Assembly (NCBI GenBank): GCA_036850595.1
Contig: CM072162.1
Span: 23,185,071 to 23,249,070, forward strand
DNA from: Rhyacichthys aspro
Lineage: Eukaryota; Chordata; Actinopteri; Gobiiformes; Rhyacichthyidae
DNA length: 64,000 bases
Direction: 5' to 3'
Shown in pieces: positions 45,401 through 58,000 of the stretch; within the stretch, counting starts at the first letter, position 1; each line of letters opens with the position of its first letter. A program made the translations under genes and the position numbers. The notes beneath the pieces were generated by a model, which made no database searches, was not told the DNA's origin, and was given only the letters and a program-made list of their open reading frames with translations.

Positions 45401-48400
45401 TTTTATGCTGAAATAGTTGCATTTGCTTGGGTTTGTTAAGGAGTAAATGGTTCTAAAATTACAAAATATGAGATTATGGAAATGCGCAAAAAGGCGTTAA
45501 AAATCTGTAGTTTGTAACATTTTTCATTTTGGATGAAACTGGTCACAAATAAAAGCACAAATCTAGTCCGTGGCTTTACGTAGGACACAAAAGTCTGTCC
45601 CCCGCGCGGACCCACGCCCGTGTCTCGTGTCAGACCCAGAGACAGAGCTCCACCGCCACATCCGGGGCATTAGATGGAAATCACAGGGAATTACACGGGT
45701 CTGCGGCGCATTATCAGCCCCCTGCCCCCCGCCCCCAGACCCCACGGAGCCCCCGCCGTGCACGCCCCCCTCCTGCCTCCTCTTCCTCCTCTTCCTCCTG
45801 AACAGCGCTGTCAAACCTTCACAAACACATCTGGAACCGAGTTTCTTCCAGAGACACACGCTTCTGTTCCAACAAACGCACTACAGACACTTGAAGAAAA
45901 CAATATTAATAAAGTTAGCCATGTTTACTGTAATCCTACCTGTTTATTCTCTTATTACCACATTAATACCGGGCTATTTCCAGCTGTAAAAGCAAAACAA
46001 CGTGTTGAATAAGCTTAATGGGATAGAACCAGGAGTAAAAATGACATTCTCACATTTACTTTCCTCTTTCCTCTTCTACATCTAATTTAAAGTCTTCAAA
46101 TCATCAAATAATATATATAAAAATGGACAGTGGATCAAACGGGAAATAAGAAAATCATATAGAATTTGAAGCCAGCTTTAAGTGAAATTTTTGTCACAGT
46201 TTTGATTAAAAGCTTTTTGGTTCACAAAGGGAACTCTCAGGAAACTGTAAACTTAGTGAAAAATACTCAGTGGTTTTGAGTTCACTGGATCCATTCTGTC
46301 ACAAGTCTCAACATAAACCTTTAAACAAGTCGGTGAATCTCTTTAAATGGACCAAACTTAGTCGTGTGTTCAGAGTAATGCAGATTCCACTGAGCTATAA
46401 GAGTCTGACGGTGTGTAATGGACTGGTTTTTATCACTGGTTCGTTATATTATTGTTCCCTTGTTCCGTTCTGTTGAGGCTGGTTCCTCTTTCTCTGTTTC
46501 CTGTAACTTCCTGCTTCCATCCATTAAAACACAAGTCAATTTAAACCATGCACTAGTTTTAAAAGATAAACTAAAGAAGTGTATAAATCCTGGAGTTTTA
46601 TTCCAATCTCTGAGTCCTGCTCCAGTTTAATGCAGTGGAGACAAAGTAAGAGTCTTCATCAGGATTATGAGACTTTAATGCATCATTCTGGATAAACCTG
46701 GCGTCTTTTTGCTGTATTTTTGACACAAATTCAAGTATTTGTCAGTGACAGTGAATAACAAAGCTTCAGTCTCACTTTTCATTTGGAGCCATTAAAGATA
46801 AAACATGAATCTCTCACTTTATCGTCTGTATTTATTCCTCTGTTGTTCCTCAGAAGCATCTCTCCTTCTGTTTTTATTCCTCAAATACCTTCAGAGTCAC
46901 AGCCTCTGAATTAATCCCAAATTACGCCACATGAGAATAAAGGCTTCCCGTGGACTGCAGCTCCCTCTAGTGGCCACTTTAAGAAAATCCAAAAAGAGAA
47001 ATGGTTCAGCTGCTGTTGCTCCATTAAACAATGAACAATACACTTTATATAAAGAGGCAAACAGCATTTCACTGAGGATTTAAGAAAATAAAGGCTTCAG
47101 GGACAATTGATCCCATTTATTTCTTCTAGTGGCCATTTATTTTAATGCACTGACTCTGTGTTTTCATTTATATCATACATTTCCCCAAATACATCAATAA
47201 TTGTCCTTAAACCTGCTGTTTTTTTGTAATATTCACCTTAATGCACAAAATAAAAACATATATACCTCAATGAGACTTGTCAGGTTCGAATTGTACTAAA
47301 TAATAAAGTGGGACCAGTAAAATAATAACCTATAAATAACAACAACTAGAGCAAAGAAGTACTATTATAAAGTCAGTATTCTCATTAATCACAACTAAAA
47401 AAGGCTTATGTTGCCAAAAGCCTGTAGCGTTTCTGTTTGTATAAATTAATTTTCACAATACGGCTTTGATGCTAATGCTATTTTGCTAACAATAAGGTAT
47501 AGCTAACGTTCATTGCACAAAAGTGAGTGAGATCTACAAAAAGAAGAAGAAGAAGAAGAAGAAGAAGAAGGCGAGAGGTGAGTGAGAAGATAAAACTGTG
47601 TCAGATTCAACACATTAATCACTATCTACTGCACTCTTCACTGATTCCTCCATTTTGTTGGAGTCTGAATGTTAGAGACTGAAATGTAGTGACTCAACTT
47701 CCCACAATGCATCAGTAAAAGTAGTGGAGGCGATGGTCAGAAGAACTTGAATGAAACGAGTTCGAGACGAGTTTGAGCTTTTGTGAAATGTATTTAGTGT
47801 AAATTGTTGTTAATAAAGTGTTTCTGAGTAAAATCAGTGACGTTTTCTGAACCTGAGCCTCATCCAGACGCAGAAGAGTTGTGTTTTTACATTTAATCGA
47901 GTCGTTGTTGATGTAAAATGTGAGTGAACTGGTAAAACCTGAGGAGTGTGGGTCAGAAAGTCTCACTTCTGCTGGAGAAAAGTTACACAGAGCGACTTTA
48001 ATAAACATCTAATATTCTTTCATTTCTTTGTAGACGACCTTCAAATCTACACGTCTCTAAAAACAAGTCCAGACTGAACTCAAACTCTGTTAAACCTTTT
48101 AAATCTAAACAAGAATAAAACAGAGATTGTCACATTTGTGCAGTAAATAGTAAATGTAAAAACAGCACTTTTAAAACTCCTCTGATGCCTTCATTGAGCC
48201 TGGATCTGTCTGTTTTAGACTCACCTTGAACTACACCTGGATTCCTCTGTTCTTTCACGGACTGTAGCTCCCTCTAGTGTCCGCACAGAGCAACTACTGC
48301 ATTCAAACTGCGGTAAAGAAGAGTCAAATCTGTGAATGAGTGCAGAATACTGGGATTTAACTCTAGTCTGAAGATAACTTTATGGATCAACAGGCTTCAC

Positions 48401-49070
48401 AAACAGCAGTAAAATAAGGTTCTGTATTAAGAATAAATTAAAGAGAGAAAAGGCCGAGGAGTAAAGAGGGTAAAGAGGTCTGTAATGATCCAAAGATGTG
48501 CAATAAAATCAATAAAATCTATTTTAAATGGAACAGTGAGGAGATAATACTGCTGTGGGCTGCTCTGAGGATTTCCTGAAAGTATTCTGCTCCATTTTAT
48601 ACGAAGCCTGTTAAAAAGTGATCAGTTTTTTTAAAAAAAGAGTCAAAAGAGAATGATAAATAAAAACACGAATAATATGGATTCAAAAGAAATTGAGCAG
48701 GTTTTAAAAGGAAGTGATGACAGCCTGCCTTTTGTGTACTTTATGTGAATATTTCTCTGTTTAAAGCAGAATAAAGTGGACTCTGTGATGTTATATTTCA
48801 TTGGTTTTTGTGAGACTCACCTCAGTTTTCATCCTCGACGCAGTTCCTGTTGTCGTCCACAGAGGGCGCTGTCCTCGACTCCTTTTAACAAGCTTCAGTT
48901 CAAATATTACTCTTTTTTAACGAGTTCCCTTCATTCAGTTCTGAGTTTATACAAGATCTGGAGTAAAGTATAAAACTGTCAACAATTTACAAGTTTAATG
49001 TTTTTATCAGTTTACAAAATGAAAAAGTGAGACAAAAACCAACTAAACCTTTGATTTTTAGAGTGAGTTT
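42420..49070. other. intergenic sequence between bcl11a and rims1 copy B
   Basis: AT-rich sequence with two GC-rich islands (43780-44240 and 45590-45800) and an (AAG)n microsatellite at 47540-47571. The open frames in the islands are not recognisable proteins. Confidence 0.45.
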
Positions 49071-49236
49071 GGTCTGGTTTTGTCTGGGATTACATGGTCT
49101 GGTTTAGTCCAGTCTGGTCTGGTTTTGTCTGGGATTACATGGTCTGGTTTAGTCCAGTCTGGTCTGGTTTGTCTGGGATTACACGGTCTGGTTTAGTCCA
49201 GTTTGGTCTGGTTTTGTCTGGGATTACATGGTCTGG
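49071..49236 (+). repeat. 45-bp minisatellite, about 3.6 units
   Basis: The unit contains GGTCTGGTTTTGTCTGGGAT and TACATGGTCTGGTTTAGTCC. Units differ by single bases and a 1-base deletion. Confidence 0.9.
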
Positions 49237-50459
49237 AACTGAACTGACACAAAATCAGACCAAATTTTGATTTGATTCAGAATTATTTTCTGTTTTTTCA
49301 CTTTTCATTTTGTAAAATAATAAAAACCACCAGTTTATGGTTTATTTTACATTTTCTGTATAAACCTGAGCACAGAACTGTATCTGAGTTATGTAATGCT
49401 TCAGCTAATGTTGTCTGTGTATCACAACATCACATTAATAAAGTTTAAATTTAAAACCTGCTAAACACTTACTTTTTGGACAAAAGCCTCAGAAATACAG
49501 TCTCCCACATGAACAGAAATCTAGTTTTACTGAATGACAGCTCTGGATCAAAACTATACTGAACCTTATTTAGAGACATTTATGAAGCATCATCCAAACA
49601 CTGATAAAAAAACAGTTACAGGATGTCACCATGAGCGTTTCCTTCAAAATAAAAGCTTGTGAATGAAAAGCAGGACAGGAGTGGTTTGAAAAGGCCGTAT
49701 CTTCTTCCACACAGTCTTTTATTTGTAAATAATAAAAATGAACTCTTGAATATAAAACATACACATCAGTAGAGCCACATCTGTTATACAAACAAGAACT
49801 GTTGCAGTGAATACTTCGTCGTTCGTACACGGTGGTCTCGGGGGGGAGCTGTAAACAATCAGTATTTCCTGGAGTAATACTGACAAAGGAAACGCACAAA
49901 CGCCGCAAAAATCCAGCGCAAACCCAATCGGAAAGTCCAGTCCAAACCGTGGTCTGGGGCAGAGGGGAAGTCCGCAGTAAACTTTTGATCTGATCGGCTT
50001 TTTTCTTTCTTTATTTCTTTCTTTCTGCAAAAAAATAAAGGCCTATCGGCGCCCCCCGGTGGCTCTGCACCGCTCAGCAGCTCGAGCAACAGGGCGCCGT
50101 CTGTTTTCACCAAACGAGGAATGTTTACGTCGGGTTTGATCGTCGTTTAAAGAGACGGGACCGGAGTTTTCAGCAGGTTTTAGGAAGTCACTTTCAGCAG
50201 ATGAGAAACAGTTTGGACACGGTTTAAAGTTTAGATCTACTTTTTGACTCAAACATTGACTTTTGCTTTTTATCTAATTTTTAGAAGTCAGGCCCTTTTA
50301 AGGAGTATTATTTTTGATTCCTTTTGAGTCATTATTTTCACATTTGACACTCAACAAATTCATTTCAAAGCCGTGAAAACCCTTTATAACAACTTAAAAC
50401 GAGAATGTGTTTACTGGAAAACTTAAAAGTCCATTACTTGATTTTTTTTCCTGTTTCAT

Positions 50460-50725
50460 TTAGTTTTTCAGTGTAATCTCCTAAAGTTTATTGTAACAGG
50501 AATCATCTGAAAAAATGAGACCTTAAGACGTGATCTAGTCTTTATAATGAAGGATTTTAATAGATGAGAATGATCAGTCCACAGCAGGATTTTGTCCAAT
50601 CACAGCTCACTTCAGGTAAAAAGGAGCGCTCCCATTGGTCGACACTGATGTCAACAACGAAGGAACAAGGAAATAAACCAAGGAAATGGGTTATTCTGTT
50701 GGAAATATGTCTTATTTTACAGAGA
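50460..50725 (-). repeat. dispersed repeat family X, copy 6 (partial)
   Basis: Distal half, nearly identical to 20452-20720, including AGGAGCGCTCCCATTGGTCG. This shows the family is spread on both sides of the gap. Confidence 0.75.
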
Positions 50726-50729
50726 AACA

Positions 50730-52265
50730 ACTTTAAAAAAAGGGTTTTCATTCAAGATTATTAGCAGCTGATAAAAACAGATTAAGGTCAAATGTAAAAC
50801 TTTTTTTCTCTAGTGCATTAATAGCACAGCACTGGCCAAAGATCAAGACTGAATTACGAACTTTTTTGTGAAATTGACCCCAGTTTTGGCCAGTTGTCTT
50901 GAGATCAGTTTGTTTAAAAAGTCTTGTCCAAACTTGTCTCGAGCTGAAGTTTGGACCTCGCTGTAAAAACCCGTCCCGTCTCTTTAAATCCCAGCTCCTC
51001 CTGTTTGTTTTCGTATGTACAGTGTGTGACAGTCAGATACACTCTTTTATACTTAAATATCTATATCTTTATCGTCTTAGATACTTCATATACATTTAGA
51101 GCTGTTATACACACGTTCTCCGTCGCTCGAATAAAAACTACAGTTTCCACAAAAACAGCACTGTCTTCGTCGGTTTCAGGGGCTGGTCTCAAATCCCTCT
51201 CTGCACTCGTTATTTATCACTGCTTCAGACACAAATCTGAATGTGGACTGGACTCAAACACAAGACATGAATTTTAAATGGATTACACCAAAATAAAACT
51301 TGTTGGAGCCAAGTCTGAACTAATCAATAGTTTCTTATTAAAATGAAGCTAAAAATGAGCTTTAAATCTGAAGTTAGAATCAGGTAAAAGTAGAAGAAAA
51401 AGCATGAAAAGCTGTTTAGAGCTTCTTTAAGTGCATTTATCAGGAAAACTAGTGAAAAATGATGAGCAACAGTTGTTTTTCCATCAAATATAAAGTGAAT
51501 TTTGAATGAAATTTCAAATTGTTGCAAAAAGAAAAATGGATTAAAAAGATCAAACTCAGAGAGATTTAAAAGGATTTTGCAAAAAAACTGCAGAAAAAAG
51601 CTACTTAAATTTAAAGTCTCTATCTTTTTTAATTTTTACTCTAGTTTTGAAAAACTTCGCGTCATGTTGTTTCACTGCGTTTTTACCTAAATTATCCCTT
51701 TTTCTCAAGATTTTCCCGTCATTCTTCAATAAAAGCAATAAAATAGAAGATTATGACAACTGTAGGTGAGGAGAAGGGAATAAACTGAGAATCTCTTTAT
51801 TTTGGATAATTAGAACTGTCTCTTTCTTTTTGCTTGTGTCTTATCTTTGTTTTTATGTCACTAAAAATATACACAAAGATCTGCTCTGGTTTTACTGCAG
51901 CAAGCACCATATTTATGTTTTTAACGTTTATGGGAAACTCTTTATGTTTTTTATGGCGGCGTAATGGTTTTGGTCAAATGGTTGTGTCACTAAAAACCAC
52001 CAAAACCTAAGTGTGTTTCATTATTTCAGTCTCTACACTCACTGCCTTTAGTAAAAACAGCACAGATCGACATCTATTTATTTAAATTTATCATAAAACA
52101 CAGGCCAAATTAAAGAGACAGTATTATATTAGTCCCAAACACAAAACTCCTGAAAAGCTGTCTATTTTTCTTCAGGCTTTTGCAAAATCCATTTAACCTT
52201 GCCTCTCTGACCTTGCTTTTCACTTCATAAACACCTCATTTTTACACTTATTTCAACCTTTTGCT
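50730..52265. other. intergenic AT-rich sequence before the duplicated block
   Basis: No feature can be supported. The homology to position 1 begins at 52266, but the window starts there too, so the true left edge of the duplication is unknown. Confidence 0.5.
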
Positions 52266-54788
52266 TGAAACTCGCTTTATATTTCACAGAAACACAACTA
52301 TTAGAGCAAATACACTGTCATTTATGCATCATTCTCACTTCATCTGACCCTCATTTGTTGAATAATGTTGATAAAATGATCCGAGATGTGTTTGAGTCCG
52401 CTCCATTCGACAGTAAAGTGACTGAGGGAGGGATGTGGGACACGTCGGGCATGTTTTTAGCATGTTTTTAGAGTTTTTCCTAATGTTTAGACCCAGAGTT
52501 TTAGGCGTGCTCTGGGTTGGAGCTCATCCCCCTTCGGTCCGCTCCGTTTCGAGGCGCGGGAATGGCTTGGCTTTTCTCGGTTTGTATCATATTCAGTACG
52601 AGCAAACTGTACAAGAACATGCAACATACAAGCTGGCCTAAAGTATGTGGAACTAACACACATAGTCTAGTCTTTTTTACCACTTTTTTCGTATTTTTTT
52701 AAAGAGAATTGTTCGTAATTTGTCTCGTCTTTTACCAAAAAAAAAAGTAGAGAACGAAACGAAATGAAAAGAGCTAAATAAAATTAAAAAATGCATGCAG
52801 CTTGGGGCCATGCTGCTCCCTCCTCTTCGTCAAAAAGGCGGGAGTTAAACGGGGTCCGGGGAGAGACGTTTTTTTCTGTCGGAGCGAATCGAGATCGCGA
52901 TCCGTCGCTTCCAAAAAACCAACGCGCACGCACAGAGGGAGTCTGCACCTGGAGGCACCGCTCGGAGCAAGAAAAAAACACTTACAGCAGTTTTCCACCG
53001 AAGAACGAGGCTGGAGCAGAGCCGGGGCTGGTGTTTTGGAAATGTAGTATTAAGGACGGAACAAAGGCTAAGATGAGACGGTTGGATCGGCACTGAGCTC
53101 AAATGAACGTCAAGATTAACAGGTGATTCCATTTAATGTGTTTAAGGATCTAATTAGTTCAGATCATTACATAGAGTCAAGTCGTTTTGTAAGTTTTAGG
53201 TTCCATTTAAAAATCTTCATCTAGTTTTTGTCTTTTTTGACTTTGTAAATGTCCAAATGCCTTAAATAATATTAGGGAAACATCCTTATTTTTGTTTATG
53301 TCTCTGTTTTAAACTCGAATTGTCAATATTAAGTAAGAGCTCTAACATTTCACTCAACTTACAAACTTATAATTCACCCTGACTTACTTTTTCTTCACAA
53401 AAAACTTGGCAGCAGAGGAGTCAATGGAGCTGGAGCATTTGCTACTTTTTTTTTTGTCCACAAGACAAAAACTGGCAAAAAAGCAAAGCGATCCTTCATT
53501 CTAGGTTTTCTGTTTGAGGACTGTAGTCGTCTGCTGGTGTTGTATCAAGAAAAGCTTTAAAACAGATTCTTCCAACAAATGCTAAAAGATTTGACTTTGG
53601 AAGCTAGTTTCTCCCAAAGATTTATTATAACAAGATATTAGTGTCAAGATTTGCACTTTTTTCATTGAAATTACAAATCAGAAGGAGTTAATCTGTGGAA
53701 GAATTAACTTACTGGCAAGAGTCACATTTCAAATTAAAATGTGGTGATTACATTTTATACTGTGTTTTTTTGTGACAGGAGTGCGTTGCTTTCCTCCAGA
53801 GGGCGCCATTCGTGATACTACACCAGAAAACTAAACTGGCAGTCAAGTGTTTTTTACAGTTAGTTCCTGGTTTACAGCCCGAGCCCAGAACCAGACCTCG
53901 GTTTATTTGGTGGAAAAGTGTTGAAATAAAATCAATGATTCAAATGAAAGTCATTCGAACGTTACATTTGGCCTCTGTTTCTCTCTCCTTTTTCAGACAA
54001 ACCTCAGTTTGTCTGAAATCAGGCTGTTCAAGCTTTTCTTGTGCTTGCTCTCTTCCACCACACGGCGTAAATGTGCACTTACAGTACTTTACCAAAACTA
54101 ACCTGCAGCCTCCAAAACCAGCTCCAACACTGACTACGTCCTCGAGCTCAGAGTCTCTGTCTAGTCCTCTGTCTCTAAAGCGTTTATGAGGTTTGTGTTG
54201 AGCCACAGAATCAAAGATGGCTGTCGTTTGTTGACCTTGTTCCAGTTAAAGGTCTGGTCTCTGGACTTTAATGTCTTCATGTTATTATTGCACTGAAACT
54301 GTCCTTCTCTGAGGTTTACTCCGAGCTCGAGGACGTGGGCAGGGTTCGGGCGGAGGCAGCAGACACCGCCTCCGTCAGTGCAGCTGTGTGAGTTTGCTAC
54401 CGACTCACTTCCTGTGGCCTCGCAGTAAGCTCCGCTCTGATTGGCCGAGGGCTACCGTGTGGACGGCTCCACTTTGATCAGCGCCGCGCGACAAAGACCG
54501 GACAAAACGACTCCGAAATAAAGACGCAGCCGGAGGCGACCGGACAGACTCGAAGCTAACGTCAGAAACTAAACGGCGTGCGGCGGAGGAAGGTGAGACG
54601 TGATTGTCAGACTCCAGCTAAGCTTTGATTGGCTAGTTCTGTCTCTCCCTCTCTCTGCGGTCGTTCCCTGTCTCTCCGAGAGTCGAGGGCCCGTGGCCAG
54701 GGCCGGCCTCTGCTCAGCTGTGGTCCAATAGCACTGGTCCATCACTGTGTCTTTAAGAGGATTGGGGGCGGGGCTTCGCCGTCGGTCA

Positions 54789-55004
54789 CTAGGACCGAAC
54801 ACCGGGAGGCGGTCCTGAGTCCAATGACGTCTGAGACGCCAGCCGCGTGAGCGGAGCTAAAGTAGGGTCCACCAACGAGGACGGTGGGAACAGTTTGTAC
54901 CAGCCAATCACCGTGCTCGACAGGTTCAAGTCCTCCAATAGGATCTGTGCTACACCCATGAAACATTTGTGGTCCAGTCGTCCGTAGTCTCCCCAGACTA
55001 TCAC
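54789..55004 (-). CDS. rims1: rims1 last coding exon, copy B
   Basis: Counterpart of 2500-2715. Same C-terminus ending GVRS and the same TAG stop; no amino-acid change seen. Confidence 0.96.
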   Translation of the reverse strand: MIVWGDYGRLDHKCFMGVAQILLEDLNLSSTVIGWYKLFPPSSLVDPTLAPLTRLASQTSLDSGPPPGVRS

Positions 55005-58000
55005 CTGCAGAGACACACAGGTGCATCATTATCAGGTGTGTCATGCACAATACAGAGCATTTACTTAAGTTTAAGAGGAAACAATGCCCAAAACTATTTC
55101 TTTTAAACTAATAAATATTATTGGCTGTAGTAATATTGTTGATTGACTCTGGTCCAATTCTTGACATTTTACTCTTTATCTGGACTTTCTTTGGTGTAAA
55201 ACTGTACCGTTACTGCCCTCTACAGGCGGAACAGGGCCCTCTGCTGTAACCAGTCACAGACAGATTATGAATGTCACTTAGTGTTTTAGTTGGTTCAACT
55301 ATTTACAGGCAAAATGCACAAATTAAATAAAGAGTTTTGGGAACATAGCCTTGGTCTAGAGCTGAATAGTTCTGATGTAACTTCAACTGAACCAACACAC
55401 TCCAGTTACATATTTGTCAAATGTTAACCCCTTATTTAAAACCTCTTATTTGAAACTATAAATTCAGAAGTTATTTAACACACCCTTTATTAGAGACCAG
55501 CTCCATGTATCTGCCTAAAGAGCCTTTACCTGAAGCACCTTTCCCTGCGGACTCTCCTCAAACAGCAGATGCTGCTGGTAAAGCGGCTCCAGAGTTTTTC
55601 GTGCAATCTTTGTTTTCTTTTTGGCTTTACAGTTTCCGTTCTCCAGCAGGTACACTTTCACGTAGGGAGCTGTGAGCAGACAGAGGAGAGACCGGTTTGT
55701 GCAGGTGACACGATACAGACGAGAGGTTTAACGCTTTAACTGCTGCTGTGTGTTACCTGGGAGGGATTTGGCGCCTGGTTTGGAAATAAGGCCTCGTGCC
55801 CGGATCACCTCCACCTCCAGCTGCCCCTTCTTATCCAGCAGCCCGATCTGGACGTCCCCTGGGTTTAACAAACACACGCTACTAATCAGGCTGCAACGGG
55901 GCGTTATAATGACGCTGATGTCCGATGTAAAGTTTTATTTGAGCGTCAGAAACCCAGCTGAGACTCACCCATGGCAGGAGTGGCCAGAGTCTGTCGTCCC
56001 ACGAGCTGACCCGGACCTAACCCATCCAGGAAGTCACTGAACTGACTGTCGGTGCCCAAACGCATCCCTGAGAAGATCAAACTGACCACAAAAACACACG
56101 TTACATTCATGAAAAACAACCAGAGATAGCCCAGAGAAGAACACGTACTTCCCCTCAGAGCTGTAGATGCTGCCGTCGGTGGACTCTCTGCTGGCCTGAC
56201 GGTTCATGGCTGAGCCTCCTCGGGGATACTCCACGGCCATCCCCGTCTCCACGCTCCTCTGGATGGTGCTGCTGCCCGCTTTACTCACCTTCTTCCCCGT
56301 TGTGGTCTCTGTGGAACAAACACAGCGACAGTCACTAACTCACTTCTCACAGAAGAGTTATTAGACTCTGACTCAAACCTGAAATCATGCAGTTTTCAGA
56401 GCTCCTGTGCAGCTTTAATCCAAACATTTGATTTATTTACAAAATTCTAGTTTGTTTGTTTAAAGATGCTAATATTAAAAAAAAATGGAGCTGATTTTTT
56501 CTTCCACAAAATAAGGCAACTCTTAAAGCAGAATAGACATTTTAGTAATGCAACATGTAATACATAAAGTTTATCATGACATTTACAAATTTCTTTTTAC
56601 AAAATGTACAATTTAAATGTAACTGAACCTGTAACAGATTTTGATGTTGATTCATGTTTTACAATTTGTTGTGTACAAATTGTTTTCATTAAATTTTCAA
56701 TTTACAAACGATTTTCTTTAAATCTTTTTCATAATTTCAACAAAAGGGAGAAAAGGTTTGAATGAAGGCATCTGGACATAGGTTTGTTCTTGAATATGTC
56801 CAGGATGAACCTCCACAGACATTTAAACAAACTGTAAACATTGTGCATGAAATCAGACAATAACATTTATGATTGTTTTGTTGCAATAAAGCCACACAAA
56901 ATGTAAATCACCCAAACGCATTTTGTAAAACTGTACCAACCCAAGATAAAAAATAAATAAAAACTGTGATTATTTTAGTTTTTATATCAAGAGATTACAT
57001 AATGCGTTGTTCCATGGACTATAATCATAAATATTTTCCATAAATTTGGAATAAGGCCTATAAATGAATATTAATACTTGTCCATACTGCACAGGAGCCC
57101 TGAGTTCAAGCCAGAGTGACCTCAACACCAAATCTAAAATCAGCCTTCATATTTCAGATATTTCTCATATAAATCTTATTTTAATCCAGTTTAATAATCT
57201 GTGGTGGTGAGGAGACTGAGGCGACAGCGAGGCTTGGTCAGTCCACCCCACTCTTAAATATTCAACAGAGAAAGTGCAGGTTTAAAAGTCTTTAACGTCA
57301 CATTAACAACAGCTCGGGACAGAAGAGGGTGGAGTAAGGAAGCGTGCTGGAGACAGAGGTCACGAGGAGGGCTGGGGTCAACACATCTGCAGCTCGGACT
57401 ACAACTATGTACTATTTATTAAACTGAATTTACAAGGAAAAAACAATCCAAATTCATTAATGTTCCATCATGTTTCCTCTGGAGCAGTACGGGTCGGGTT
57501 TAATTCAATCAAAAATGGTGCAAAGTGTCCCAGATAAAGATGTGGCACCACTTTGTTCCCGCCTCAGTCGTGGAGCAGTCACTAAAAGGTGGAGCTAAAC
57601 TAAACAAAATCAGAATAAAAAGAGGAGCACAAAATCTAGTCTTTATTGTTGTCGGTGTCTCTCGTGAATTAAAAACACTCCATTCTCTACGTTTCTCAAA
57701 ATGAGGAAACTCTTATCAACATACTATTTACAAAACATTTGGAAATTTCAAGAAAAAACCAAAACACATTTATCATACTATGCCAAAAATACGTATTACT
57801 TTATTTTATTTATTATTTAGATTTTTACAATTTAAATGTGTAAAAAATGTTGTATAACCTTCTTTTTTTTCTTCTTTTTTTTCTATTTTGTTCTGATTTT
57901 AACTAACTTTATTCATCTTCAGTAGAAACACAAAGGGAAGCTGCTCCGTGAGACCCGTACTGCTCTGTGGAAACGTGTTTTTAGGATCAGTTTTTGCTCT

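Noticed and set aside
45563..46012. Overlapping open frames of 98-139 codons on both strands
   Set aside because: GC-rich patch with proline-rich or random composition; nothing matches a known family and no splice context supports it.
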